From SIG603 sp963589785 (GTDB taxonomy: Bacteria > Bacillota > Clostridia > Oscillospirales > Acutalibacteraceae), in NCBI GenBank assembly GCA_963589785.1, contig CAVAMJ010000016.1, positions 1 through 55,300 of the forward strand: 55,300 nt of DNA. Direction: 5' to 3'. Position 1 is the first letter of the stretch. Every line of letters begins with the position of its first letter. The translations under genes and the position numbers were made by a program. The notes below the pieces were generated by a model. That model made no database searches, was not told the origin of the DNA, and saw nothing but the letters and a program-made list of their open reading frames with translations. Shown here piece by piece: positions 22,601 to 31,493 of this stretch.

Positions 22601-24657
22601 CCGCTTCCACCGCCACTACCGCCGCTTGAACCGCCGCTGCCGCCTGATCCGCTTGTCGTTGTGTCATTGAGTACATTAAGTTCATCAATTCCAAGAATTG
22701 TATTCTTATAATCTTCTGCACTCTCCGCCGCACTGCCTGTGGCGTCTGCTAAGTCCTGTGTATCGTCTGTTAAGTCTCCGATAGTATCACCGATAGAACC
22801 TACAGAAAAGTCTCCGACTGTCGGCAAGGTGTATCCGAAAAATCCTGCGATGCTGTCAACGACCGAACGAACAGCCTTTGCAAGAGCTATGATATACGGT
22901 AAAACCTGATTGATAATAGGAATGAAAACATTACCGATTGAACGACCGACAAGCTCTATCTGTGCCGCAAACACTCTCATTTGGTTAGCAGAAGAGTTGA
23001 TTGTCTTCGCCATATCACCAAGCACGCCTTGTTCTGATACCTGATTGAATATTGCAATGTATCTCAGCTGTGCTTTTTCAGCCTGTGTCATACTGGACAC
23101 TGACTCGTTAATGCCAAGCGTTAAAGCTTCCTGTTCGAGTCTTGTCTGTGATAAGTCAACACCCCATCGTCTAAGCGGCTCGATTTCACCGGCGATACCT
23201 GACTGCAATTTCTCCATGGCGGTTGCTACATCTTCATTCCATATGGACGACAAGTCATAACCTATTTGCGTTAACTGCTGTGAGATTGTAGCGGCTCTGT
23301 CACTTGCAACACCGTAACCGTGCACGATGTTCATAAAGATAGCTTCGTTCTCCATCCAGTCTGCGGCATTGATACCCACGGCATCCTGTACGACATTCGC
23401 ATACTCAACGCCTGCCTCGGCGGCATTCCCCATAGCGACTGCGTACATGTTCATCATCTCTTCGTAGTCGCCTGAGCTTTTTGTGAGGTTATAGAGTGTC
23501 GTCGTGATATTGGTGAGAGAAGAATAAAACGCCTTCGCGTAGTTATACAAATCAGTAAAATTGCCAATTAATCCGTTATTTTTAACTCCACCGAAAAGAG
23601 TTGTTACCTTTTCAAAAATCGAGCTTATAACCCTTCCTGCCGCCTTTGCAACACCGGCAAAGGAGTTATAAAACGCACTGCCTATCTTTCCGATAACGCT
23701 ACCGATTTTTCCAAGTATTTCCTTTATCTTGTTGAAAACATTCTTAATTACATTCCAAACGTTTTTGATTGCATTGATAACGCTCTTAATGCCTCTAACG
23801 ATCTTTTGGAATGTTTCCGTGACTGTTTTTGCAACTGATAAAACCGTACCAAATCCCGGGACAAGTGCTATCAACTCCGCCTTTAAGCTCGCTACGGCAT
23901 CCTCCAAAAGGTTGGTAGCTCTCTTCGCGGAGTCCTCAACATTTGAAGCACTCGTTAGCCTTAGCATAAGTGTTGCGACCGCCGGGGAAACGGAGTTAAG
24001 CTCACTCGTTAGCGGCTTTACGGCATCCGATACTCTTTTACAAGCGTTTGCGAATGCTTCTACGTTTTCATCGTTCAGATTGCTTGTTATCTTAGGAATA
24101 GAGTTAAGTGTCCTTGCTACGGAAGAAAAAGCATTGTTTGACACACCGGAAAAAGACTTTGAAGCCTCTGCAATCTTTTCAATAGCGTTAGCCGTCTGTT
24201 CCAGTTTACTGTCCGAGACCGTTCCAAGCGAATTCACCGCCGTTGTAATGTTCTTTAAGCCAGTACCGACTGAAGACAGATTAGGAAGTGACAAAGTGCT
24301 AAGCGACTGCAAACTGTTACCAAGCTTTGTTATAGCAGAAGTGTCTGTTGTCTGAAACTTGTTTACAGCTTCTGCAACCCGGTTAAGACTTGTCGAAATG
24401 TTCCCGATATTGCCGACACTTGATAACGCTTTCAAACCGTTTGCAAGTTCTTTTATCTTTGCTCCTGTACCGCTTCCGATTTTGTTTACTGCCGTCGCAA
24501 TAGCTTCAATCTGCTTCGCCGTTGTGCTTAGCTTCTGTACTCCGTTCACCGCTCCTTTGAGCGACTCGAGAGAACTCACTAACCCGTCAACCCCGCCTGT
24601 CGCTTTGTCGGCATCTGATGTTATTTTTACGCTAAGTTCATCAATGTTAATCGACAT
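19669..24657 (-). CDS. Tape measure protein
   Basis: 1662 aa, the largest gene, in the canonical place after the tail-assembly chaperones. Residues 1-250 are Ser/Thr-rich helical repeats. Residues 255-350 are hydrophobic and amphipathic (VINAIKNVWNVIKNVF). A Gly/Ser linker sits near residue 675. The C-terminal part carries four copies of a 31-residue unit (VGAKSNGDGxxFINSLQ, about 1392-1519), encoded with an exact 93-bp period. The protein sets tail length and is ejected with DNA. No lytic domain is apparent. Confidence 0.92.
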   Translation of the reverse strand: MSINIDELSVKITSDADKATGGVDGLVSSLESLKGAVNGVQKLSTTAKQIEAIATAVNKIGSGTGAKIKELANGLKALSSVGNIGNISTSLNRVAEAVNKFQTTDTSAITKLGNSLQSLSTLSLPNLSSVGTGLKNITTAVNSLGTVSDSKLEQTANAIEKIAEASKSFSGVSNNAFSSVARTLNSIPKITSNLNDENVEAFANACKRVSDAVKPLTSELNSVSPAVATLMLRLTSASNVEDSAKRATNLLEDAVASLKAELIALVPGFGTVLSVAKTVTETFQKIVRGIKSVINAIKNVWNVIKNVFNKIKEILGKIGSVIGKIGSAFYNSFAGVAKAAGRVISSIFEKVTTLFGGVKNNGLIGNFTDLYNYAKAFYSSLTNITTTLYNLTKSSGDYEEMMNMYAVAMGNAAEAGVEYANVVQDAVGINAADWMENEAIFMNIVHGYGVASDRAATISQQLTQIGYDLSSIWNEDVATAMEKLQSGIAGEIEPLRRWGVDLSQTRLEQEALTLGINESVSSMTQAEKAQLRYIAIFNQVSEQGVLGDMAKTINSSANQMRVFAAQIELVGRSIGNVFIPIINQVLPYIIALAKAVRSVVDSIAGFFGYTLPTVGDFSVGSIGDTIGDLTDDTQDLADATGSAAESAEDYKNTILGIDELNVLNDTTTSGSGGSGGSSGGSGGGSGSGWDFDIPTYNFLEKLLDQGTDNILKNLTKLDEFNWVGLRTKIHTAMTKIAKSFNKVIEEVPWETIGNFGAEAFNTFNQALNTFWYETNKLGSDGLTTWQRLGRGVSKGVKQFVSAVDWTAVGMQFKYKMHSVLDMLSEAVTEFSKKGANGINGFEAVGVAIANYLEAAFSYDKQGKSIFKKAAVALSTTIKGIATSTYTAITELNNSLDKNGRNWFQKTGESLGEALASVFSDKELFSKATKSLTSLIGDENKGVLGGISSAVNAMAKKDSITGLSSWEALGQNVASGVESIFSATNFKAAASALSTAFKGVLSAFKTTLAELNSANYFRSVGSTIADMLVGAFSEGGLFNEASKAIGEALTSSLQLLDGSIASMNAVDYSSGLNGWQQFGRGIANAFNNIFTDENVNSIIGSLDGMATGIVTALEESLGNKEVHTKITSIATSLAKSFAKVISSDEVQEMIGNALRSLAQTMSQIITSDEVQGVLKTAWSSILDSLEAVLRENHPMLEWVYKVSEGASQNFTIVTATGKYLWDSVTGSGDTTQGTANTYVPYTTKEAQTADAMSWLAKSAESQEGLTKVIENSYKKQAWNPLSADYNPFAVGTNFTTKKTSTTTTSTNTNSIASTSGTLSLRAEIAPGTGMLAVQKIKSLFKKNPVDITTNNTDATSTGRVIYNNVQKTASKNTVKLTSEDNTKPKSFLESLQDKINAYKTPVSIGAKSNGDAHSFVNSLQDHINATNRADYIPRVGAKSNGDGYGFINSLQGYITTANNRGFKPGVGAKSNGDGRDFINSLQGYVTAENDKGYKPRVGAKSNGDGQGYINSLQSDVNGYKVDIAANVTGLSKSIQDELSSHLAKFTITSKSGTIVDYGAASLNLHWDANGGFEKAGQMFIAREAGPELVGTIGRRTAVVNNEQIVASVARGVESANAEEAALLREQNKLLRAILAKDSTVTVSTSQIVNGLNRASRRTGTVSV
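20147..20450 (-). repeat. 93-bp in-frame tandem repeats in the tape measure gene
   Basis: CACCGTTGGA-type anchors lie at 20151, 20244, 20337 and 20430, exactly 93 bp (31 codons) apart. Each unit keeps GAKSNGD. Confidence 0.85.
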
Positions 24658-25123
24658 CTTCCGTCACCTCCTCTTCTTCTGTTAAGTGCTCCTGTTTTCT
24701 CGTCATATATAACATGAGTCTTTCATAACGCTTTCTCTCTTTTCTTTCTTTCTCTTCTCGCACTTCTTTAGGTGTTATCGGATAAGGTTTATCCGGATAA
24801 GGCTCTGCCTTAGTTCCCTTTTTTGCAAAATCGTGGAATATCGGTGACAGATTAGCCATCGCCGTGTAGACATACAATCCTTGTAACCATAATTCTTGAT
24901 TTTTCCGCTCTCGTTTGTACTCGTCTGCTCTGCGATATGACTTCACTAAATCGGCATCCTTGTTCCAGTATTCTTCATAGCTCATTCCGATTGAAAGATA
25001 GTAAGGAAAATTCTCGTTAAATATATCTGTGTAAGCTAAAGGGGAAGAAGTGCCGTTTTCTGACTCCTCTCCCCCTCTTGTCTTCTCTGAGGTCTCTGAG
25101 TCGCTTACCAATTCAGAGTCCAA
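24647..25123 (-). CDS. Tail assembly chaperone, frameshift (T) part
   Basis: The frame reads 158 aa from a TTG codon at 25123, but it has no ribosome site. Its frame is reached from the preceding gene by a -1 slip at 25129-25135, giving a fusion of about 262 aa. Content: an acidic linker, TDIFNENFPYYLSIGMSYEEYWNKD, a helical segment, and a charged C-terminus (EKERKERKRYERLMLYMTRK). As in lambda gpG/gpGT, the fusion should load tail-tube subunits on the tape measure. It overlaps the tape measure start by 11 nt. Confidence 0.75.
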   Translation of the reverse strand: MDSELVSDSETSEKTRGGEESENGTSSPLAYTDIFNENFPYYLSIGMSYEEYWNKDADLVKSYRRADEYKRERKNQELWLQGLYVYTAMANLSPIFHDFAKKGTKAEPYPDKPYPITPKEVREEKERKERKRYERLMLYMTRKQEHLTEEEEVTEDVD

Positions 25124-25434
25124 GCTATGTTTCCCTCGTCTTCCTCAGGCTCTTCTACAAGTGCCGCAATCGGCTCGTTATACATCTCTGCAAGCTTTGC
25201 GATAAGCTCTGACTTATTTGTGAACTTGCCGAAAATCTCGTCCACAAGCTCCTTGCGAACAAACGGATGATTAGCCTTGAATGCTCCTGCGAATAACTCA
25301 GGAAGAAGTGTCATAGGTCTCTCTCCGATTTCGCTGATTGCGAAACCGTCCTGTTCCATTCTTGCGACTGTCTTTCTTGTGAACTCGAGAGTATAATCTA
25401 CTCCCTTATAAGTGAAACCAAGTGTCTTTGCCAT
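25105..25434 (-). CDS. Tail assembly chaperone (gpG-like)
   Basis: 109 aa. The VDYTLEFTRKTVARMEQDGF start resembles the DUF5055-type chaperone of Firmicutes siphophages. It ends EEPEEDEGNIAWTLNW. Zero-frame reading stops at 25105; a fraction of ribosomes should slip at GGGAAAC after residue 102. It lies between the major tail protein and the tape measure. Confidence 0.8.
   Translation of the reverse strand: MAKTLGFTYKGVDYTLEFTRKTVARMEQDGFAISEIGERPMTLLPELFAGAFKANHPFVRKELVDEIFGKFTNKSELIAKLAEMYNEPIAALVEEPEEDEGNIAWTLNW
25129..25135 (-). promoter_or_regulatory. Programmed -1 ribosomal frameshift site
   Basis: Minus-strand G GGA AAC, a canonical X XXY YYZ heptamer in the zero frame of the chaperone gene (GAG GGA AAC ATA). 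A -1 slip continues as HSLDSELVSD into the 24647 frame. It lies 21 bases before the zero-frame stop codon begins. Confidence 0.85.
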
Positions 25435-25478
25435 TTCTTGTATCCTCCTTATTGATAAGCAACTAAATGATTAGCTAA

Positions 25479-25979
25479 TTAGCCCTGACTCCAACCCTGT
25501 GCGGTGTTGAGTGCTGCGATAGACTCGTAAATCTCGGTTGACTGAGTGATAGTGATTGTACCCTCTCTAACCTCGTTTACACCTGCACCGGAAATACCGA
25601 CTGAAAGTGTTCCTAAGAAATAGAACACGCCGTCTGAACCCTCTGTTACAACTGCCGCATCAGGTGCTGTGCTTGCGAACTTGCCGTTGAAGTGAAGTGC
25701 AAATACATGCTCCTCGCCGTCCTCAAGCTTCTTAGCAGCTGTGTAATTATCCTTAGTGTAGTTGTATGTGAATTCGAGTGCGTCTGTCTGCTTGATACCC
25801 GCTGTGTTAGTGGTCATTGCGTCCTCGAGGTCTGTAGTCTCGAGTGTCTCCGGTGCACCCATGAGGTCGCCGTAGTCCTTAATTCGAATAACTCTCTTAA
25901 AGCCTGTTGCTACAAGTGCCTTACCTGTAACATTTGCGTATGCAAGCTGTGTTGAATAGGTGTTCATACCCTTACCCAT
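25479..25979 (-). CDS. Major tail tube protein
   Basis: 166 aa: GAPETLETTDLEDAMTTNTAGIKQ and the C-terminal VNEVREGTITITQSTEIYES fit the beta-rich tail tube family. Position between the tail-terminator gene and the chaperones supports it. A strong ribosome site (GGAGGTAA) precedes the ATG. Confidence 0.85.
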   Translation of the reverse strand: MGKGMNTYSTQLAYANVTGKALVATGFKRVIRIKDYGDLMGAPETLETTDLEDAMTTNTAGIKQTDALEFTYNYTKDNYTAAKKLEDGEEHVFALHFNGKFASTAPDAAVVTEGSDGVFYFLGTLSVGISGAGVNEVREGTITITQSTEIYESIAALNTAQGWSQG

Positions 25980-25986
25980 AGTAAAG

Positions 25987-26385
25987 TTACCTCCTGAATA
26001 TATAATCGTTGTTGGCTACGCATCTGTATCGTGCTGTTAGCCTATATATTGATGTATCGTACAAATTCGGTGACTCGTTGACTGATGTTCTTCTGAGTCC
26101 CATTTCTTCTAATGCTTCATCGACGACTGAAAAAATAGCCTTTGCTTCCGACTTCTTTCCGCCCGTTTTGTTAGAATACACATTAACTTCATAAGTTAGG
26201 GCTACATGGTTTTCTGTTATCTCGTCTGAGGTGTTTCTCCACGTTGCGTTATCTTTCTCTTCTATACTGACATGAGGGAGCGTACTCGGTGAGTTAACAT
26301 ATTCGCTTGTAACATCACAATTCGGATATTCTTTAATGATTGCTTCATAGCAGGCTGTAAAAATCTTTGGTTCTAAATCAATCAT
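25987..26385 (-). CDS. Tail terminator/completion protein
   Basis: 132 aa, in the canonical tail-terminator place before the tail tube gene. PHVSIEEKDNATWRNTSDEI and LTYEVNVYSNKTGGKKSEA fit that fold. Overlaps the upstream gene by 8 nt. Confidence 0.65.
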   Translation of the reverse strand: MIDLEPKIFTACYEAIIKEYPNCDVTSEYVNSPSTLPHVSIEEKDNATWRNTSDEITENHVALTYEVNVYSNKTGGKKSEAKAIFSVVDEALEEMGLRRTSVNESPNLYDTSIYRLTARYRCVANNDYIFRR

Positions 26386-26902
26386 TGCTGAATATCTCCC
26401 TTGCGATTGCTTCTATATCGTCTGCGGCATCACACAATGCCTTGTAAAGCGGCATTGTAGACCGTGTGCCGTATGTATATTCCTTTTTCTCTTCTTCGTT
26501 GTAGTATACCCAAAAATCTCGGTTTCCTTGCCCTTTGCCGTATGAACCGATTGTAAGCCCCAGTCTTTCACCGTCCGGGTGAGGCGAACCGGCGCCGTTG
26601 AAGTGAATACCCGCTCCAAACTCGATAAAAGCAACTTCGTCACCCTTTGCAACCACAAGCACGCTCTTTTCGTCCTCGTCTTGCCAACTGACTTCAACAT
26701 CAGAAGCATAGCCGTCACCCGTGTACTTATTGATACTCACTACTGAACTATCAAATCCGCTCTGTGCTTTCTCTTTTACAAGCTCCGCTATTCTCTCCCT
26801 TAGCTTCTCGGCTTTGGTGTCAAGCGACTGTTTATAGCGTTCTATTTCTTTGATTGCTTCGGTTATTGACTTTGTGTCAAGCGTGATTTTAATTTCTTTC
26901 AT
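26378..26902 (-). CDS. HK97 gp10-like neck/tail protein
   Basis: 174 aa with an N-terminal helix pair, then VAFIEFGAGIHFNGAGSPHP and a helical end. The FxEFGxG motif is typical of the HK97-gp10/minor capsid connector family. Confidence 0.75.
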   Translation of the reverse strand: MKEIKITLDTKSITEAIKEIERYKQSLDTKAEKLRERIAELVKEKAQSGFDSSVVSINKYTGDGYASDVEVSWQDEDEKSVLVVAKGDEVAFIEFGAGIHFNGAGSPHPDGERLGLTIGSYGKGQGNRDFWVYYNEEEKKEYTYGTRSTMPLYKALCDAADDIEAIAREIFSND

Positions 26903-27284
26903 CGTTCTGAATGTTCACCTTTGCAACGGCTATTGACAAGCTATTAAGACTCTTTGCAATGCGTTTGACCGTGTAGTCGTGCGGTGTGTCTGTCGTTCCG
27001 TCTGTGTTAAGTGTCGGCATTGTATCAATCCATAGTCTGCTGTACTCGTTAAAGCCTTTAGGGCATATATCAAGTACTATCGACTTGTCATAATCTAAAT
27101 TGCCGCCGAATTGCTCTGCGGACGATAGACCCGTTGCCTGTGAGATATTAGCCATTAGCATGATGGGTTTAGAGTAGGTCAATTCCTTTTCACCTGTGTA
27201 ATACCCCTCGGCGTTGGTTATAAGTTTCTCGCCCTCGTAACAAGCGTAATAACACTTGACTCTGTTTCGCCTTAGTGTTCTCAT
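26889..27284 (-). CDS. Head closure protein (connector)
   Basis: 131 aa located between the gp15-like connector and the gp10-like protein. YTGEKELTYSKPIMLMANIS and a beta-rich body suit the head-closure (SPP1 gp16-like) role. Mainly positional. Confidence 0.6.
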   Translation of the reverse strand: MRTLRRNRVKCYYACYEGEKLITNAEGYYTGEKELTYSKPIMLMANISQATGLSSAEQFGGNLDYDKSIVLDICPKGFNEYSRLWIDTMPTLNTDGTTDTPHDYTVKRIAKSLNSLSIAVAKVNIQNDERN

Positions 27285-27598
27285 GACATCATCCCCACTC
27301 GTGGTACAACTGCCGACAACATGGCTTCGGGGACATCGGCACTGCCATAACTTCGAGTGATACCGTTCTCAGTGTGGCTTGTCTCGCCCTCTGCTCCTCG
27401 CTTATTGAGAAGATAAGCGGCTATCTCACACTGCAACATGTCGTACCTTGTCGGTACTTCTGTCACACTCTCATCATACGGAAACGCTCTTGCAATTATC
27501 TTTCTGCCCGCTATTTTCAGATATACGGACAGTACTTCGGTACTTTCCGAACCGTCAATCATTGCTTCAAGCGTAATTAACTTTTCATCCTCCGTCAT
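27281..27598 (-). CDS. Head-tail connector (gp15-like)
   Basis: 105 aa, helical: MTEDEKLITLEAMIDGSEST, then YDMLQCEIAAYLLNKRGAEG and ITRSYGSADVPEAMLSAVVP. The closing RSY-type motif is typical of phage head-tail connectors of the SPP1 gp15/HK97 gp6 type. It follows the capsid gene. Confidence 0.75.
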   Translation of the reverse strand: MTEDEKLITLEAMIDGSESTEVLSVYLKIAGRKIIARAFPYDESVTEVPTRYDMLQCEIAAYLLNKRGAEGETSHTENGITRSYGSADVPEAMLSAVVPRVGMMS

Positions 27599-27615
27599 AC
27601 TGCCCTCCTGTTATC

Positions 27616-28416
27616 TTAAGCCTTTACAATCTTCACTGCCTTAGTTGTATCTGTGAGTGCGGCGATGTAATACTTTCTTGACCAAATGCTGTTCTCTCGA
27701 GTATCTGCGTCTCTCTCCTGCTCAACCTCTGTACCCTTTTTGTTGAAGAGTGTAACAGCGTCCTTTGTTGCGACAACGATTGTACCGCTGACAGCGTCCT
27801 TCTTTGTGTAAAGGTTTACCCCGGCTACAGTACCTACATAACCTGTTCTTGCGAATGACTCAACATACTTGAGATCCTCGCTGAGGTTCTTTCTGAGGGT
27901 TGCCATATCTGCCGGGGAAACAAATGCGAAACACTGCGGTGCTGTTGACTCAGGTGCATTATCTGTGCCGTCAATGTTAAGTGTCGCTACAGCATCTGCA
28001 AATGCTCCAAAATCAATCTTTGTAGCGGATACTGTCTGAGTTGCCTTGTTGAACTCTGCAAAAATATCGGCATTTACAGTATTGAACATATCTGTTCCCA
28101 TGTGCCTTACACCAACCGGTACAAGCATAGGATCTGTCATATCCTGCTCGTCATAATACTTAAATTTGTTCTGCGCAAGAAGAATCTTGTACTCCTCAGG
28201 GCTGTATGTAACCTCGATTGACTTTGTGTTACCCTCGCCCATATCAAGCTTCTCTGTGCCGTCTGTTGCCTTGTATACATTGATTTTTCTAATCATACCT
28301 GCTGTGCCGACAAGTGAATTATCGACTGTACAGAAGTTCTGTAAATCAAGGTGGGAATTGTACTGGTCTTCAATCTCATTTGATAGATAGAAGTTATCGT
28401 AGACCTTATGTGCCAT
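27616..28416 (-). CDS. Major capsid protein
   Basis: 266 aa directly after the scaffold gene. MAHKVYDNFYLSNEIEDQYN begins it; a variable P-domain-like middle (TDNAPESTAPQCFAFVSPAD) and the end IWSRKYYIAALTDTTKAVKI fit the HK97-fold capsids of clostridial siphophages. Confidence 0.85.
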   Translation of the reverse strand: MAHKVYDNFYLSNEIEDQYNSHLDLQNFCTVDNSLVGTAGMIRKINVYKATDGTEKLDMGEGNTKSIEVTYSPEEYKILLAQNKFKYYDEQDMTDPMLVPVGVRHMGTDMFNTVNADIFAEFNKATQTVSATKIDFGAFADAVATLNIDGTDNAPESTAPQCFAFVSPADMATLRKNLSEDLKYVESFARTGYVGTVAGVNLYTKKDAVSGTIVVATKDAVTLFNKKGTEVEQERDADTRENSIWSRKYYIAALTDTTKAVKIVKA

Positions 28417-29002
28417 TACTCATTTCTCCTTTGTCTGAATTATTCTCTGTGTATAGTGATTTATACTCCTCAGGGTTCTTTCTCGACCAACTCTCACGCT
28501 CGATCGGTGACAGCTTTCTGAGCTTATCAAGCGTCATTGTCTTTGAGTCTCCGTCCCCCGTTGGCTTTGGTGTATCTTTTAGAAGTTCTGCTCGCATGCT
28601 TTTCTTGACATTTTCAAGGTGCTTTTTCTGATTGGCAAATACTGCTTCTGTATCTCCGTCAACCATTGCTATGGCGGTTGCTTCTGCCAGCTTGTCCTCG
28701 TATCCCATTCCAAGGAAATTAGCCTTATACTTTGATACTTCGCTCTCTCTGAGTAGCTTCTCATACGCTGTCTGAAGATTTTCAAGCTCTTCTTTCTCTT
28801 TCTGCTTTACTCGCTCGTCTTCTGATAATTTCTCGTTGAGTTCTTTCTTCTTTGCCGCCAACTCGGAGGCTGTCTTATCAAACACTTCCTTGCGAACATA
28901 GCCTGTATAATCAACATCCGCATCGTATGCTTCAAGTGCTTTAATCTTCTCCTCATCGGTCATATCGGCATAACCTTTGATTTTTGAAATGTCAATCTTC
29001 AT
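28406..29002 (-). CDS. Capsid scaffolding protein (DUF4355-like)
   Basis: 198 aa, very charged, with a long coiled coil (about residues 48-92: SELAAKKKELNEKLSEDERV) and a flexible C-terminus (ESWSRKNPEEYKSLYTENN). Position before the capsid gene is diagnostic. The 29003-29111 gap before it holds nothing recognisable. Confidence 0.85.
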   Translation of the reverse strand: MKIDISKIKGYADMTDEEKIKALEAYDADVDYTGYVRKEVFDKTASELAAKKKELNEKLSEDERVKQKEKEELENLQTAYEKLLRESEVSKYKANFLGMGYEDKLAEATAIAMVDGDTEAVFANQKKHLENVKKSMRAELLKDTPKPTGDGDSKTMTLDKLRKLSPIERESWSRKNPEEYKSLYTENNSDKGEMSNGT

Positions 29003-29111
29003 GTGATTTTCTCCCTGTCTTTTTTATTAAGTCTTCTGTGACTATATTTGCGATTATAGGCTTCTCTGCCTGTTATTTGCGTTTTCCTGTCTTCTCTGAC
29101 ATATATTTCAA

Positions 29112-29900
29112 TTACCCTATCGGTATAAGGTAACATCTACATCTAATGTGTGGTTTAGGCGGTACACTGCCTATTTTATAAATTTTGCCGTGCAATGAAT
29201 TACATTCCTTGCAAACTCTGTCGTCCATTTCAGTCAACCACATAACTTCTTTGACGCCGTTTGCTTTGTAGGTATCTATCGTTGCTTCGTCTACCGCTCC
29301 GATTAGATACTGTTCCGACTGCACATACCACAAGTAAGCACTTTTGTTTGTGCTGTCGTTATACATCTTGCGGTCTCCGTACTCTTTCGCCGTGAGTATC
29401 TGCTCGGTATACCTCATTCTCTTTCGGTCCGCTTCCGACTCGTAAAGATACCCTGTTGTTTTGTTGTATAAGCTCAGATAATGCTTAACCCAACTGTCCG
29501 AACCGATACCGCTTTTGCCGCTCGTCTTCACGCTTTTTGCGTTCTTTGTGATATACTCTTCAACCTCCGCCGTATCAATCCCGCTTTTTTTAATGCGGCG
29601 GCTGAGTGCAAGCGTGGTTAAACCTACAAGTCCGTCAAGTGAAGACTCGGGATAACCTCGCTCCATTAAATCCACAAGCATTAGTGCGAATTTCTCAGCA
29701 CTCTGAGCGGCATCCTTATAGATTTTCATGTTCTCGTTTTGAAGTCTCGTGTAAAGCGTTTCAACCTTTGTTTTGGCATTCAAAACATTCAGCTCGTCAA
29801 AACCGACATGGCCCATTTGATCGAACTCATTCTTTACATACTTCTTGAGGTAAACAATCAGCTCATCAGCTCTGCTGTACATCTGCCTTTTCTTCGACAT
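29112..29900 (-). CDS. Minor head protein with MuF domain (SPP1 gp7-like)
   Basis: 262 aa. The C-terminus VMWLTEMDDRVCKECNSLHG...PPKPHIRCRCYLIP has the Cys/His pattern of phage Mu gpF/SPP1 gp7 head morphogenesis proteins. It overlaps the portal gene by 35 nt. Confidence 0.85.
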   Translation of the reverse strand: MSKKRQMYSRADELIVYLKKYVKNEFDQMGHVGFDELNVLNAKTKVETLYTRLQNENMKIYKDAAQSAEKFALMLVDLMERGYPESSLDGLVGLTTLALSRRIKKSGIDTAEVEEYITKNAKSVKTSGKSGIGSDSWVKHYLSLYNKTTGYLYESEADRKRMRYTEQILTAKEYGDRKMYNDSTNKSAYLWYVQSEQYLIGAVDEATIDTYKANGVKEVMWLTEMDDRVCKECNSLHGKIYKIGSVPPKPHIRCRCYLIPIG

Positions 29901-31320
29901 TATCTACCTCTTCTTCAAGACTTATCGGTCTCCAATTGTCTTTTTGCTCTTCGTAGTACTTCATACTCATTGAATAAGCAGACTCGGCATCGGAGAACAT
30001 TCCGCTGTGTTGGAAAGCAAGCTGAGGGTGTATCTTAGGCTCTTGTAACATTGAGATAAGAACCTGCGATTTGCTCTGAATTGCTTCGTAGTTGCGGCGG
30101 GTGAACTTCATATCAATATCGCTGAGCTTTAATGTGCTCTCGCCAAGTTCTCGACATATCTTGAGTACAAGCTTTAACATCTGCTTTTCGGCTCGCTTGA
30201 ATACATTCTCACTGTCTTTTGCTCTCGCTTCTGCATCCGACCAACCGTCACGCAACAAGACCGCTGAACCCGTGTCGCTCGTTGAACTGCCGCCGTTTCT
30301 GTTCGGAAGTCCGCATATCTCCAAAACTGCACTGTACAGATCGTCTTTGTAGGTCTGCGACTGCGACTGATTAAGTTCTTTTACAACAAGGTCTACATCT
30401 ACATTACCTCCGGTTGTTGACGGCGGCACAAAGATTGCTCCTGCCTGCAAGAACTCGTTGTACTTATCCATGTCGATATCACATCCGACAAACTTCCAGT
30501 ATGCTTGCACGAACTGTTCGATACCGTCCATTCGGTTACTCTCGACATTGTTAATCGCATCAAGCAGCGGCATTACAATTTCAAAAGAACCAAGTCTTGC
30601 ATTATTGGCGGGATACTCAATGATCGGTATCATTCCCAAGGCGTGCGGTCTCGACTCTATCATCAAATCATTACTGATTAGATAATATTTATCTTTCGTG
30701 TACACTGAATAATGCGTGATTGTATCATCATCCATTGCATACTTGACCGCCATAAGCGGCTTATTTCCTATCTCATTGGAATAAACAATAAATGTATCTC
30801 GTGGATCAAGCGTGTACATCTCAAAAGGCGCTTCGTCTTCCTCGCCTACGGGGTCTGGAAGCACAAGTCTGTACGCCGTGCCGCATATCATCTGCCACTC
30901 GACTATGCTTTGATCCTGGGACGCTTTGTCCTCGGCGAACATATACTCATTCAGAAGATTAACCTCTGCTACAGTGGCTGCATCGCCGTTTCGGCTGACA
31001 TACTGAATAGGCTCACCGCAAAGATAACCGACCTTAAAGGAAACAATCTCGTTCGCTCTGTTCTCTACAATCTTATTGCATATATCCGAACGAATTTCCT
31101 TTGTTCTGTGTACTATCGGCTGGTCTCCTCGATAGTACTTGTATAGATAATCAATCTCGCCACGGTTTAATTCGTGAGTGCCTAAAGCTTTCCACAACAC
31201 CTGCATTATGTTTTCGTCTGTTATTTCACTGACACTCGACTTTATAACTCGCCTGCCGTGCATAAACCATGTGTTTTCAAGCCCTTTTCCCTCGTCAATC
31301 TGATTGCCCGTTTCACTCAC
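29866..31320 (-). CDS. Portal protein (SPP1 gp6-like)
   Basis: 484 aa. LYKYYRGDQPIVHRTKEIRS, NRANEIVSFKVGYLCGEPIQ and DGWSDAEARAKDSENVFKRA are hallmarks of the SPP1 Gp6-like portal family, which forms the DNA channel of the head and docks the terminase. It ends in an acidic tail. Confidence 0.9.
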   Translation of the reverse strand: MSETGNQIDEGKGLENTWFMHGRRVIKSSVSEITDENIMQVLWKALGTHELNRGEIDYLYKYYRGDQPIVHRTKEIRSDICNKIVENRANEIVSFKVGYLCGEPIQYVSRNGDAATVAEVNLLNEYMFAEDKASQDQSIVEWQMICGTAYRLVLPDPVGEEDEAPFEMYTLDPRDTFIVYSNEIGNKPLMAVKYAMDDDTITHYSVYTKDKYYLISNDLMIESRPHALGMIPIIEYPANNARLGSFEIVMPLLDAINNVESNRMDGIEQFVQAYWKFVGCDIDMDKYNEFLQAGAIFVPPSTTGGNVDVDLVVKELNQSQSQTYKDDLYSAVLEICGLPNRNGGSSTSDTGSAVLLRDGWSDAEARAKDSENVFKRAEKQMLKLVLKICRELGESTLKLSDIDMKFTRRNYEAIQSKSQVLISMLQEPKIHPQLAFQHSGMFSDAESAYSMSMKYYEEQKDNWRPISLEEEVDNVEEKADVQQS

Positions 31321-31343
31321 TCCCTTTCTACCGCAATAAAAAA

Positions 31344-31387
31344 GAGAATGACACCTTGCATATTACTACACATAAGTGCCATTCTCT
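31344..31387 (-). terminator. Hairpin between terL and portal genes
   Basis: GAGAATG.CAC / GTG.CATTCTC arms, followed on the minus strand by CTTTTTTATTG. Probably a partial terminator tuning late head genes. Confidence 0.6.
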
Positions 31388-31493
31388 CAACAAACAAACC
31401 CAGCAAGTGCGAAACTTGCCGTACAAAATAAGGTAAACATATTTAATTTAAATATATTATACCATATATTTACACCGTTGTCAAATTATCTTG

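Noticed and set aside
24647..25123. Independent gene starting at TTG 25123
   Set aside because: No ribosome site; better explained as the -1 frameshift continuation of the chaperone gene.
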